A DNA stretch of 32,743 bases. It comes from Chthoniobacterales bacterium. GTDB taxonomy: Bacteria; Verrucomicrobiota; Verrucomicrobiia; Chthoniobacterales; UBA10450. The DNA is taken from positions 1 to 32,743 of the forward strand of contig JAICUQ010000018.1 of assembly GCA_025935755.1 (NCBI GenBank), in the 5' to 3' direction. The translations under genes and the position numbers were made by a program. This document shows positions 15,299-22,502 of this stretch, one piece after another. The number at the start of each line of letters is the position of its first letter. The first letter of the stretch is position 1. The notes beneath the pieces are model-generated. The model saw only the letters and a list, made by a program, of their open reading frames with translations. It was not told the origin of the DNA and made no database searches.

Positions 15299-16936
15299 TT
15301 AGGGGTTGAGCACCGTCTGCGACTGGGACTTACTCAATTCGATCTCGGCAGTCACCCTCTGAAGTCCCCACAACAAGGCGTCGATCCGCTTTCCCTCTTC
15401 CGCCAGCTTGGACTCAAAGCTCTTTTCTTGTTGAGCGATAATCGCCTCCTGGTTTTGTACCGTCGACTTTAACTCCTGCACCGTTTTGTGTTCTTTGAGA
15501 AACTCATTGAGCAACATCGTGTTTACCTGATCATAGCGCACGCTGTAAGGCTTTCCTTCCTTGTCGCGCACCACCAGATCGGGATTTACTTTTTCTACCT
15601 CTTCTGCGACCAGCCCGAACTGCGATTTTGCTTCGGGATCAAGCTCCTTCTTGTAACGGAAGGTGACTGGTTTGAGCGCAAAGACCACTTCGCTACCCCT
15701 GCCCATTGGCTTAATCTCCTCTTTGAACCGCCGAGAGGAGGTCGTGGTGCCGAGTCTGCCGTTTGTATTTACGAAAACGGCGGTTCCTCCGGAAGAGGTA
15801 GCGTTGAAGATGTTGCCGATATAGCAGCTGTTGTCCACGTTGTTACCAGCGGTGCCGATACAGATAACGTTCATGGCCGTGGTGACGCCGCTGCCGGCGT
15901 CAGCGCCCAACGCGGTATTGCCGCTGCCGGTGGTGTTGTTAAAGAGCGCGAAATCACCAATGGCAGTGTTGCTGCCGGCGGTATTGTTAAAGAGCGCTTG
16001 ATAACCGTTGGCTGTGTTGTCGGTGCCGGTGGTGTTCATAGTGAGCGCGCCAGAACCAGTGGCCGTGTTAAAGCTGCCGGTGCTGTTGCTAAAGAGCGCT
16101 TGAAACCCGTTGGCTGTGTTGCGGTCGGCGGTATTGTTAAAGAGCGCTTGATAACCGTTGGCCATGTTTGCAACGCCCGTGGTGTTTCGAAAAAGCGCCT
16201 GATAGCCATTGGCTGTGTTGGCGTTGCCTTCGGTGTTGCTAAAGAGGGCCAACGCTCCATTCGCAGTGTTCAGGTCACCGGTGGTGTTGCTAAAAAGCGC
16301 TTGATAGCCAGTGGCCGTATTTGAATTGCCGTCAGTATTACTGAAGAGGGCCTCAGCGCCAACTCCCGTGTTGCCGGTGGCAACGCCCGCTCCGGTGTGG
16401 TCATTATTCGCGAGCGCGAAATCACCAATGGCAGTGTTTTCACTGGCGTGAATATTTAGTCCAAGCGCGGAATTGCCAAACGCGTTGTTGGACAATCCGT
16501 CAATATTGAAAAAGAGCGCAAAGGCGCCGACGGCATTGTTGAAGCTGCCGCTGTCGTTATAGAGGAGCGCGTCAGTTCCAACGGCCACGTTCTGTGTGCC
16601 GATGGTGTTGAGCAACATCGCCACAGCGCCAACTGCGGTATTGGAGTCCCCCGCGTTGAGAACCAGCGTTCCGGCGCCAATACCGGTGCTGAAGTTGGAG
16701 TCGCCGGCTGAAAAGAGCGAATACCAACCGACCCCTGTATTTCCAGCACCGGTGGTAAGGAAATTAAGTGCCTTGCACCCTTCCGCTGTCGTGTAGTTGG
16801 AATAGCACCCGTCCGGCGCTGGACTGACTGCCTGCGTCCTTTGCGGAAGCGCAAGGAAGCCAAGCGCAATAGCGGTAAGAATACAATAGAGCCGCAAACA
16901 CGGGTCGACGATTGATGTTTTGATTACTGTCTTCAT
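15299..16936 (-). CDS. Exported NTAxG-repeat protein with S74 chaperone tail (copy 1)
   Basis: A 545-aa protein from ATG 16936. Signal peptide about 1-36 (ending RTQA-VSP), then about 17 repeats of 16-17 residues (NTAxGxxALFxNTTGxx). A conserved stalk follows (VICIG, YIGNIF, VFVNTNGRLGT), then the S74 intramolecular-chaperone domain. The S74 dyad is expected at Ser400 and Lys405 in SSRRFK, matching the SDxRxK pattern of self-cleaving phage tailspike and MyRF proteins. A C-terminal coiled coil (about 475-530) should trimerise. Such chaperones fold trimeric fibres and are then cut off. The signal peptide argues for a cell-surface or secreted fibre rather than a phage tail. It is the last gene of the array. 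Confidence 0.85.
   Translation of the reverse strand: MKTVIKTSIVDPCLRLYCILTAIALGFLALPQRTQAVSPAPDGCYSNYTTAEGCKALNFLTTGAGNTGVGWYSLFSAGDSNFSTGIGAGTLVLNAGDSNTAVGAVAMLLNTIGTQNVAVGTDALLYNDSGSFNNAVGAFALFFNIDGLSNNAFGNSALGLNIHASENTAIGDFALANNDHTGAGVATGNTGVGAEALFSNTDGNSNTATGYQALFSNTTGDLNTANGALALFSNTEGNANTANGYQALFRNTTGVANMANGYQALFNNTADRNTANGFQALFSNSTGSFNTATGSGALTMNTTGTDNTANGYQALFNNTAGSNTAIGDFALFNNTTGSGNTALGADAGSGVTTAMNVICIGTAGNNVDNSCYIGNIFNATSSGGTAVFVNTNGRLGTTTSSRRFKEEIKPMGRGSEVVFALKPVTFRYKKELDPEAKSQFGLVAEEVEKVNPDLVVRDKEGKPYSVRYDQVNTMLLNEFLKEHKTVQELKSTVQNQEAIIAQQEKSFESKLAEEGKRIDALLWGLQRVTAEIELSKSQSQTVLNP
15890..16750 (-). repeat. 51-bp coding repeats, about 17 units
   Basis: Imperfect 48-51 bp tandem units encode NTAxGxxALFxNTTG. 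The words gttggctgtgtt and gctaaagagcgctt recur at about 51-bp spacing on the plus strand. The stretch with NTANGYQALF units (about 15960-16320) is the most uniform, suggesting recent expansion. Confidence 0.85.
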
Positions 16937-16984
16937 GGGTGTCACTTCTTTCTTTCAGTTTGTGGTTTGGGTTCTACGAGTATT

Positions 16985-17107
16985 GCCCACTAAACACACC
17001 AACGAACACAAAACTCTCAGCGCTAACCGCCTTTTCAATCGTGTTGTCCGTGTGGTTCGTGGGCACCTTTTTGTTCTATCCGTGGCATTCGCGTTATCCG
17101 TGGTCAG
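16985..17107. repeat. 123-bp intergenic element, copy A (diverged)
   Basis: This begins gcccactaaa and ends atccgtggtcag, like the copies at 18641 and 21918 and of exactly the same length, but with more substitutions. It lies in the gap between two S74 genes. The first 80 bases form an imperfect long hairpin (see copy B). Confidence 0.7.
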
Positions 17108-17116
17108 TTTTTGCTT

Positions 17117-18577
17117 TTAACGATTGGCGGCGACCACGTGTAATGAGCGCTTGTTCATTTCAACTTCCGCGCTAACGCTCTGGATTTTTGAATCCTGGTC
17201 CTTAAGGCGAGCAACAACAGTTTGCAGATCGCTCTTGAGCTCGCTGATCGTGGCTTCCTGCTCTCGGATCTTGTGCTCCTGAGCGTCCATTTTGCGATGC
17301 TCTTTGAGAAACTCATTGAGCAACATCGCGTTCACCGCTTCATAGCGCACGCTGTAAGGCTTTCCTTCCTTGTCGCGCACCACCAGATCGGGATTTACTT
17401 TTTCTACCTCTTCTGCGACCAGTCCGAACTGCGATTTTGCTTCGGGATCAAGCTCCTTCTTGTAGCGGAAAGTCACTGGTTTGAGAGCCAGGAGCGTTTC
17501 ACTGGCTCTGTCCATCGGTTTAATCCCTTCCTTAAAGCGCTTGGAAGAGGTCATCGTCCCGAGCCTGCCGTTCGAATTTACGAAGACGCCAACTCCATTG
17601 GAGGACGTGGCACCGAATATGTTGCCGATGTAACAGCTGTTGTCGATATTGTTACCTGCGACGTTCGCCCCTATACAAATAACGTTACTGGCCGTGGTGA
17701 CGTTCCCGGCGGCGTTAACGCCTAAGGCCGTGTTGTTGTTGCCGCTGATAGTATAGAGGGCACGCCTGCCCATGGCCGTGTTGCCATTGCCGCCGCCGCT
17801 CCGCAGCGCCTCAGCGCCGACGGCCGCGTTGTTATTGCCCCCTGCAATCCCCATCGCACCAAAACCGACGCTTGTGTTAGAGTCTCCCGTTGGGGTAAAA
17901 AGCATCGCCCCGTTTCCAACCGCAGTGTTGTTACCGCCCGTGGTGTTCTCCGCAAGCGCCGCGTACCCGACGCCCGTGTTACCGTTGCCTTCCGTATTGA
18001 AGTTGAGGGCGTCCCGGCCGACGCCCGTGTTAAACCTACCCATCGTGTTGTTTTCGAGTGCGAACGCTCCGTTGGCTGTGTTGTCGCTACCGATGGTGTT
18101 GCTAAAGAGCGCATTGAAACCAGTGGCCGTGTTGCGGCTAGCGATGTTGTTATAAAGCGCACCAGCACCGTTGGCCGTGTTTTCTTGGCCCGTGGTGTTT
18201 CTAAAGAGGGCGAACGCTCCAGTAGCCGTGTTCAACTGGCCAGTAGTATTATTGAAGAGCGCAAGGGCCCCCGAGGCTGTGATTTGGTCTCCGGTATTCC
18301 TATACAGCGTTCCAGCACCTACCCCAGTGTTGAACTGACCGGTGGTATTCGCGGTGAGCGACACAAAGCCAATTGCCGTGTTCCAGTCGCCGGTAGTAAG
18401 GTTTAAAAGAGCGCCATCCCCCGCTGCCGTATTGGCCCCGGGATAACCTCCACCCGGCGGCGGAATGACCGCTTGTATCCTGGGACAAAGCGCTAGGAGC
18501 CCGAGCGCAGTCGCGGTAAGAATGAAATAGGGCCGCAAAAACGGCCCGCCGAGTGATGTTTTGATTACTGTTTTCAT
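17117..18577 (-). CDS. Exported NTAxG-repeat protein with S74 chaperone tail (copy 2)
   Basis: A 486-aa paralogue. Signal peptide about 1-36 (IQA-VIP), then the conserved GGYPGANTA entry, then about 14 repeat units (66-295). The last few units are Gly/Asn-rich (GGNNN, GGGNGN) and differ in style from the rest. The stalk motif SNVICIG...NSCYIGNIF is followed by the S74 domain with Ser344 and Lys349 in SSKRFK, and FGLVAEEVEKVNPDLVV. The terminal coiled coil contains EATISELKSDLQTVVARLKDQ, shared with copy 3 and with the decayed copy at 22051, so these tails arose by duplication or exchange. The expected product is a trimeric extracellular fibre. Confidence 0.85.
   Translation of the reverse strand: MKTVIKTSLGGPFLRPYFILTATALGLLALCPRIQAVIPPPGGGYPGANTAAGDGALLNLTTGDWNTAIGFVSLTANTTGQFNTGVGAGTLYRNTGDQITASGALALFNNTTGQLNTATGAFALFRNTTGQENTANGAGALYNNIASRNTATGFNALFSNTIGSDNTANGAFALENNTMGRFNTGVGRDALNFNTEGNGNTGVGYAALAENTTGGNNTAVGNGAMLFTPTGDSNTSVGFGAMGIAGGNNNAAVGAEALRSGGGNGNTAMGRRALYTISGNNNTALGVNAAGNVTTASNVICIGANVAGNNIDNSCYIGNIFGATSSNGVGVFVNSNGRLGTMTSSKRFKEGIKPMDRASETLLALKPVTFRYKKELDPEAKSQFGLVAEEVEKVNPDLVVRDKEGKPYSVRYEAVNAMLLNEFLKEHRKMDAQEHKIREQEATISELKSDLQTVVARLKDQDSKIQSVSAEVEMNKRSLHVVAANR
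17693..18382 (-). repeat. 51-bp coding repeats, about 14 units
   Basis: Tandem in-frame units of 16-17 codons, more diverged from each other than in the neighbouring copies. Unit starts NTAIG, NTGVG, NTATG, NTANG and NTSVG can be read in order. Confidence 0.8.
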
Positions 18578-18640
18578 GGGTATCAGTTTCTTCTTTTCAG
18601 TTTGTGGTGTTTAGATGCGATTTAATTCTATTTATTAATG

Positions 18641-18763
18641 GCCCACTAAAGACACGAGAGAACGCGAAACGCTGAGCGCTAGCCACCCTTTCATTCGTGT
18701 CGTTGGTGTGTTTCGTGGGCAACTCCTTTTTCTATCCGTGGCATTCGCGTTATCCGTGGTCAG
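18641..18763. repeat. 123-bp intergenic element, copy B
   Basis: It differs from copy C (21918-22040) at only about six positions. The arms at about 18641-18669 and 18691-18720 are imperfect inverted repeats (gcccac...cacga against tcgtg...gtgggc) around a loop containing agcgctagcc. The right end is a second conserved block (atccgtggcattcgcg). There is no reading frame and no T-run. Confidence 0.75.
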
Positions 18764-18773
18764 TCTTTTGCTT

Positions 18774-20093
18774 TTAGGGATTGGTGGCGACCACGGGTGG
18801 CGAACGCTTGCTTATTTCGAGTTCAGCAGTCACCCTCTGGATTTTGGAATCCTCGTCTTTAAGGCGAGCTACAACAGTTTGCAGATCGCCCTTGAGCTCG
18901 CTGATCGTGGCTTCCTGCCTGGCAGCATCGGATTTCAGTTGCCCGATCGTCGTTTGTTGTTCCTGCACTTTCTTGTGTTCCTTGAGGAACTCGTTGAGCA
19001 ACATCGCGTTGACCTGATCATAGCGGACGCTCCAGATTTCGCCGTTCCCGTTGCGCACCACGAGGTCGGGATTCACCCCGGCCACTTCCTCGGCGATTAA
19101 GCCAAAGCAGGGTGTGTTTTTAGCGTCGCTCTTGTAGTGAAAAGTCACAGGCTTGAGCGCCAGAATCGCTTCGCTCGCCGTGTCCATGGGTTTAATGTCA
19201 TGCTTGAAACGACGCGACGAGAGCGTCGTACCCAACTTTCCAGTGGCATCGATTGCCATGGAACTCGCGGTGCCGGGATCAACCGACTGGTTATAGATGC
19301 CGCCAATATGGCAGGCTGAGGCTCCAGGTGTTTCGTCCAGGTTGGCGCCGATCCGGATGGTATTGCTCTCTCCTGCCACACCGATAACATCGGCGCCGAT
19401 ATCGATGTTATGATTACCTGAAGTAAGAGCGCTGCCAGCGTTAGTGCCCAAAGCCGTGTTGCCGCTGCCAGTGGTGATAGTTAACGCAGAACGACCGATC
19501 GCGGTGTTGCCGTTGCCGTTCATGTTCGCGGACAGGGCGCTAAACCCCGTGGCTGTGTTGTTGTTGCCGATAGTGTTGCTGAAAAGCGCTCCAGCGCCGG
19601 TGGCTGTATCGGCGGAGCCGATTGTGTTGCGCATTAGTGCTTCAGCACCGGTGGCTGTATTTTCAATGCCATCCGTGTTGGTCTGGAGCGCAAACACTCC
19701 ATTGGCCGTGTTGCCGGCGCCACTGGTGTTATTTGAAAGGGCTGCCGCTCCGGTAGCCGTGTTACCGTCGCCACTGGTGTTGTTTAGAAGCGCGGCCGCG
19801 CCAAACGCCGTGTTTTCGTCCGCGGTGTTGAAAAGAAGTGTTCCTGCGCCCGTAGCGGTGTTGAAGTTGCCCGTTGCGTTGCTCCAGAGGGAAAACCAAC
19901 CAACTGCTGTATTGCCGTCGCCGGTGGTCAGGCTAAAAAGGGCGTTCTGCCCCTCCGCTGTGTTAAACCCAGGATAGCCGCCATCCGGGGCCGGACTGAC
20001 GGCCTGCGTCCTCGGCGCAAGCGCAAAGAACCCAAGTGCAAAGGCGATGAGCAGGGATGGAGTGATCGCTGTTATTTTCATTAATGGTTTCAT
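18774..20093 (-). CDS. Exported NTAxG-repeat protein with S74 chaperone tail (copy 3)
   Basis: A 439-aa paralogue. Signal peptide about 1-31 (RTQA-VSP), entry motif GGYPGFNTAEGQNALFSL, and about 10 repeat units (61-226). The stalk differs from copies 1, 2 and 4: here it reads NIDIGADVIGVAGESNTIRIG, as in copy 5 at 22503. The S74 dyad is Ser292/Lys297 in SSRRFK. The C-terminal coiled coil is like that of copy 2. The start is 13 nt after the stop of copy 4, so the two are probably one transcript. The mixed stalk and tail types suggest domain exchange within the array. Confidence 0.85.
   Translation of the reverse strand: MKPLMKITAITPSLLIAFALGFFALAPRTQAVSPAPDGGYPGFNTAEGQNALFSLTTGDGNTAVGWFSLWSNATGNFNTATGAGTLLFNTADENTAFGAAALLNNTSGDGNTATGAAALSNNTSGAGNTANGVFALQTNTDGIENTATGAEALMRNTIGSADTATGAGALFSNTIGNNNTATGFSALSANMNGNGNTAIGRSALTITTGSGNTALGTNAGSALTSGNHNIDIGADVIGVAGESNTIRIGANLDETPGASACHIGGIYNQSVDPGTASSMAIDATGKLGTTLSSRRFKHDIKPMDTASEAILALKPVTFHYKSDAKNTPCFGLIAEEVAGVNPDLVVRNGNGEIWSVRYDQVNAMLLNEFLKEHKKVQEQQTTIGQLKSDAARQEATISELKGDLQTVVARLKDEDSKIQRVTAELEISKRSPPVVATNP
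19416..19913 (-). repeat. 51-bp coding repeats, about 10 units
   Basis: In-frame tandem units encoding NTATGAxALxxNTxG. Units 3 to 7 are alike. The block ends at the NIDIG stalk. Confidence 0.8.
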
Positions 20094-20106
20094 ATGATTT
20101 CGGTTT

Positions 20107-21870
20107 CTACGGAAGATTCGACACGACTTTTGTGGCGGGTTTGCTCATCTCAACCCGGGCGCTGACCTTCTGGAGCCCCGATGCTAGCGCCTGGATTTGC
20201 ATTTCCTGTTCTGCGAGCCTGGATTGAAAGTTTGTCTGCTGTTGCGCAACCGTGGCTTCCAATTTCTCCACTTTGCGGTGTTCTTTGAGGAATTCATTGA
20301 GCAACATCGTGTTGATCTGCTCATAGCGGACGGTATACGGCTTGCCGTCCTTATCGCGAATGACCAGGTCGGGATTTACTTTTTCAACATCCTCTGCCAC
20401 AAGGCCCAACTGCGAAGCGCCTGCTGGATCGAACTCCTTCTTGTAGCGGAAGCTAACCGGTTTCAGTGAGTAGAGTGCTTCGCTGACATTATTCATTGGT
20501 TTGATGTCTTGTTTAAAGCGCTTTGAGGAAGTCATCGTGCCGAGTCTGCCGTTTGAATTGACGAACACGGCGGTTCCACCCGAAGAAGTGTCGCCAAAGA
20601 TATTGCCGATATAGCAGCTGTCGTTCACGTCATTACCTGCGACGTTCGCGCCGATACAAATAACGTTACTGGCCGTGGTGACGCCGCCGCCGGCATGCGC
20701 GCCTAATGCGACGTTGTTGCTGCCGGTGGTGCTGAACTCGAGCGCACGATAACCGTGAGCCGTGTTGCTGGCGCCGCTGGTGTTGGCACCAATCGCGTTA
20801 ACACCGGTCGCGGTATTGTCGTCGCCATCGTTGTTATAGAGCGCAATATCACCAATAGCCGTGTTGCGGCTGCCCGCGGTATTGCTAAAGAGGGTCTGCC
20901 ATCCAATGGCCACGTTGTCGCGTCCGGTAGTATTATTATTGAGCGTTTGATAGCCAAACCCGCTGTTGAATGCAGCGGTGGTATTGGCAAGAGCTTGAAA
21001 GCCGACAGCCGTACAGTGACCGAGGTCCGTGCCCCCAAATCCGACGGTGAAACTCCCAAGCGCCTGATAACCCACAGCGGTGTTGGCGCTGGCAATGGTG
21101 TTACTCTGGAGCGCTTGCCACCCGACAGCAACGTTGGGGCCGACATCGTACCCTTGGGTAGTGCCCAGAGTCCCGCCAGTTGTATTGTTTAGGAGCGCTT
21201 GAGAGCCAATGACCGTATTGCCGGTGGCCGTGTTGTTTAAAAGGGCATCCGCTCCAACGGCCGTGTTGTCGGTGCCGGTGGTGTTGATCACGAGCGCAGA
21301 AGCACCGATGGCCGTGTTTTGGGCGCCGCTGGTGTTGCTAAAGAGCACAAAATCACCGCCGATGGCCGTGTTGTGATGCCCGCTTGTGTTGGAACCGAGC
21401 GCACCAGCACCGATGGCTGTGTTGACGTTGCCGGTAGTATTGCTAAAGAGAGCTTGATAGCCGCTGGTGGTGTTAAAACTGCCTTCTGTATTACTAAAAA
21501 GGGCGAACGCTCCATTGGCCGTGTTTTGGAGGCCGGTGGTGTTGCTTAAAAGCGCTCCCGCACCAGTGGCCGTATTTCCGTCTGCAGTGTTGGCAAGGAG
21601 CGTCCCGGCGCCAATAGCCGTGTTCAACTGGCCAGTGGTGTTGCTCCTGAGTGAGAGGAACCCGACCGCCGTATTGAAACCACCGGTGGTGAGGCTCAAA
21701 AGGGCGGTTTGCCCCTCTGCCGTGTTGCCCCCGGGATAGCCTCCATCCGGGGGTGGACTGACTGCCTGCGTCCTCTGCGGAAGCGCAAAGAAGCCAAGTG
21801 CAATGGCGATAACAATAAAACGGGGCCGCAAAAACGGCTCTCCGATTGATGTTTTGATTACTGTCTTCAT
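20107..21870 (-). CDS. Exported NTAxG-repeat protein with S74 chaperone tail (copy 4, longest)
   Basis: From ATG 21870 this has 587 aa. AAGGA lies about 9 nt before this ATG, while the in-frame ATG at 21879 directly abuts it, so 21870 is preferred. Signal peptide about 1-36, GGYPGGNTAEGQTALLSL entry, then about 19 repeat units, the most in the array. Two units are interrupted by inserts (GGTLGTTQGYDVGP and SFTVGFGGTDLGH). Stalk SNVICIG...SCYIGNIFGDTSSGGTAVFV, S74 dyad Ser448/Lys453 in SSKRFK, and a C-terminal coiled coil. N-terminus and stalk match copies 1 and 2. The role is presumably a surface fibre or adhesin. Confidence 0.85.
   Translation of the reverse strand: MKTVIKTSIGEPFLRPRFIVIAIALGFFALPQRTQAVSPPPDGGYPGGNTAEGQTALLSLTTGGFNTAVGFLSLRSNTTGQLNTAIGAGTLLANTADGNTATGAGALLSNTTGLQNTANGAFALFSNTEGSFNTTSGYQALFSNTTGNVNTAIGAGALGSNTSGHHNTAIGGDFVLFSNTSGAQNTAIGASALVINTTGTDNTAVGADALLNNTATGNTVIGSQALLNNTTGGTLGTTQGYDVGPNVAVGWQALQSNTIASANTAVGYQALGSFTVGFGGTDLGHCTAVGFQALANTTAAFNSGFGYQTLNNNTTGRDNVAIGWQTLFSNTAGSRNTAIGDIALYNNDGDDNTATGVNAIGANTSGASNTAHGYRALEFSTTGSNNVALGAHAGGGVTTASNVICIGANVAGNDVNDSCYIGNIFGDTSSGGTAVFVNSNGRLGTMTSSKRFKQDIKPMNNVSEALYSLKPVSFRYKKEFDPAGASQLGLVAEDVEKVNPDLVIRDKDGKPYTVRYEQINTMLLNEFLKEHRKVEKLEATVAQQQTNFQSRLAEQEMQIQALASGLQKVSARVEMSKPATKVVSNLP
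20674..21675 (-). repeat. 51-bp coding repeats, about 19 units
   Basis: This is the longest repeat block. Most units are 16-17 codons; two are lengthened by insertions near 21150 and 21040. The frame is kept throughout. Confidence 0.85.
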
Positions 21871-21917
21871 TGGTGGCATTCCTTCTTTTTAGTTTGTCGT
21901 TTGGTTCTACCATTATC

Positions 21918-22040
21918 GCCCACTAAATACACGAAAGAACACGAATCTCTGAGCGCTAGCCACCCTTTCATTCGTGTCGTTGGTGTGTTTCGTGGGCAGC
22001 TCCTTTTTCTATCCGTGGCATTCGCGTTATCCGTGGTCAG
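21918..22040. repeat. 123-bp intergenic element, copy C
   Basis: Almost identical to copy B. It sits between the decayed S74 tail and the start of copy 4, with the same distance to the preceding stop codon as copy B (about 10 nt). Element and 3' gene end may therefore have been duplicated together. Confidence 0.75.
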
Positions 22041-22050
22041 TCTTTTACTT

Positions 22051-22262
22051 TTATCGATTGGTAACGACCACGTGTAGCGAACGCTTGCTCATTTCGAGTT
22101 CCGCGCTCACCCTCTGGATTTTTGAATCCTGGTCCCTAAGGCGCGCAACAACAGTTTGCAGATCGCTCTTGAGCTCACTTATCGTCGCTTCCTGCTCTCC
22201 GATCTTGTGCTCCCTGGGCGTGCACTTTGCGATGCTCTTTGAGAAATTTCGTTGAGTAGCGC
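22051..22262 (-). pseudogene. Decayed 3' end of an S74-array gene
   Basis: Only the coiled-coil tail is left (ATISELKSDLQTVVARL...RSLHVVVTNR), nearly the same as the tail of copy 2. Upstream, LLNE-FLKEHRKV can be followed only by allowing two single-base insertions (an extra A in the NEF codons and an extra G near 22216). Homology ends near 22262. No repeats, stalk or S74 dyad remain. It lies directly upstream of intergenic element C. Confidence 0.8.
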
Positions 22263-22321
22263 CGCGGGATGGAACCACGGCGCAGCTCTTCTTACTTATA
22301 AACCGGCCATGCTATCTAAGG

Positions 22322-22474
22322 TTATTCAACGGCGGTAGGCATCCGGCTTGGGCTGTGTTGACGACCGGGACCACACGGGCCCGGAGGAAGGCCTCCTTTA
22401 GGATCTTTTACTGGCTTGAGATCGCGGACTTTGCTCTCGTTTTTCTCTTTCTTTTTCTTGGTCTTGTCTTCCAT
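22322..22474 (-). CDS. Small 50-aa protein with DLKPVKDPKGG motif, possible double-glycine peptide precursor
   Basis: ATG 22474 is preceded by AAAGGT about 5 nt upstream and lies 28 nt after the stop of S74 copy 5 on the same strand, so the two are probably co-transcribed. The product starts with a Lys/Glu-rich stretch (MEDKTKKKKEKNES), then VRDLKPVKDPKGG (16-28), then a 22-residue tail rich in Pro and Gly with one Cys (LPPGPCGPG...). Short proteins with D-L-x-P-x-K-D-x-K-G-G before a variable tail recur, to my memory, in environmental bacteria and look like leader peptides of the double-glycine type. No modification enzyme or peptidase-transporter is visible in the window. Peptide function is inferred; translation is likely but unproven. 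Confidence 0.6.
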   Translation of the reverse strand: MEDKTKKKKEKNESKVRDLKPVKDPKGGLPPGPCGPGRQHSPSRMPTAVE

Positions 22475-22502
22475 GTTACCTTTCATTTGCTTGTTGTTTG
22501 TG

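Noticed and set aside
15488-16324. Long plus-strand open frame opposite the S74 copy 1 gene (278 codons)
   Set aside because: It arises because 51-bp repeats keep an antisense frame open; the product is repetitive nonsense, and the real protein is on the minus strand with signal peptide and S74 domain.
19444-19977. Plus-strand open frame with VLLPxVLLKSA repeats
   Set aside because: It is the antisense shadow of the 51-bp coding repeats of copy 3.
15890-21675. Evenly spaced repeats that could be taken for a CRISPR array
   Set aside because: The units are contiguous, in frame and coding, with no unique spacers between exact repeats, and no cas genes are present.
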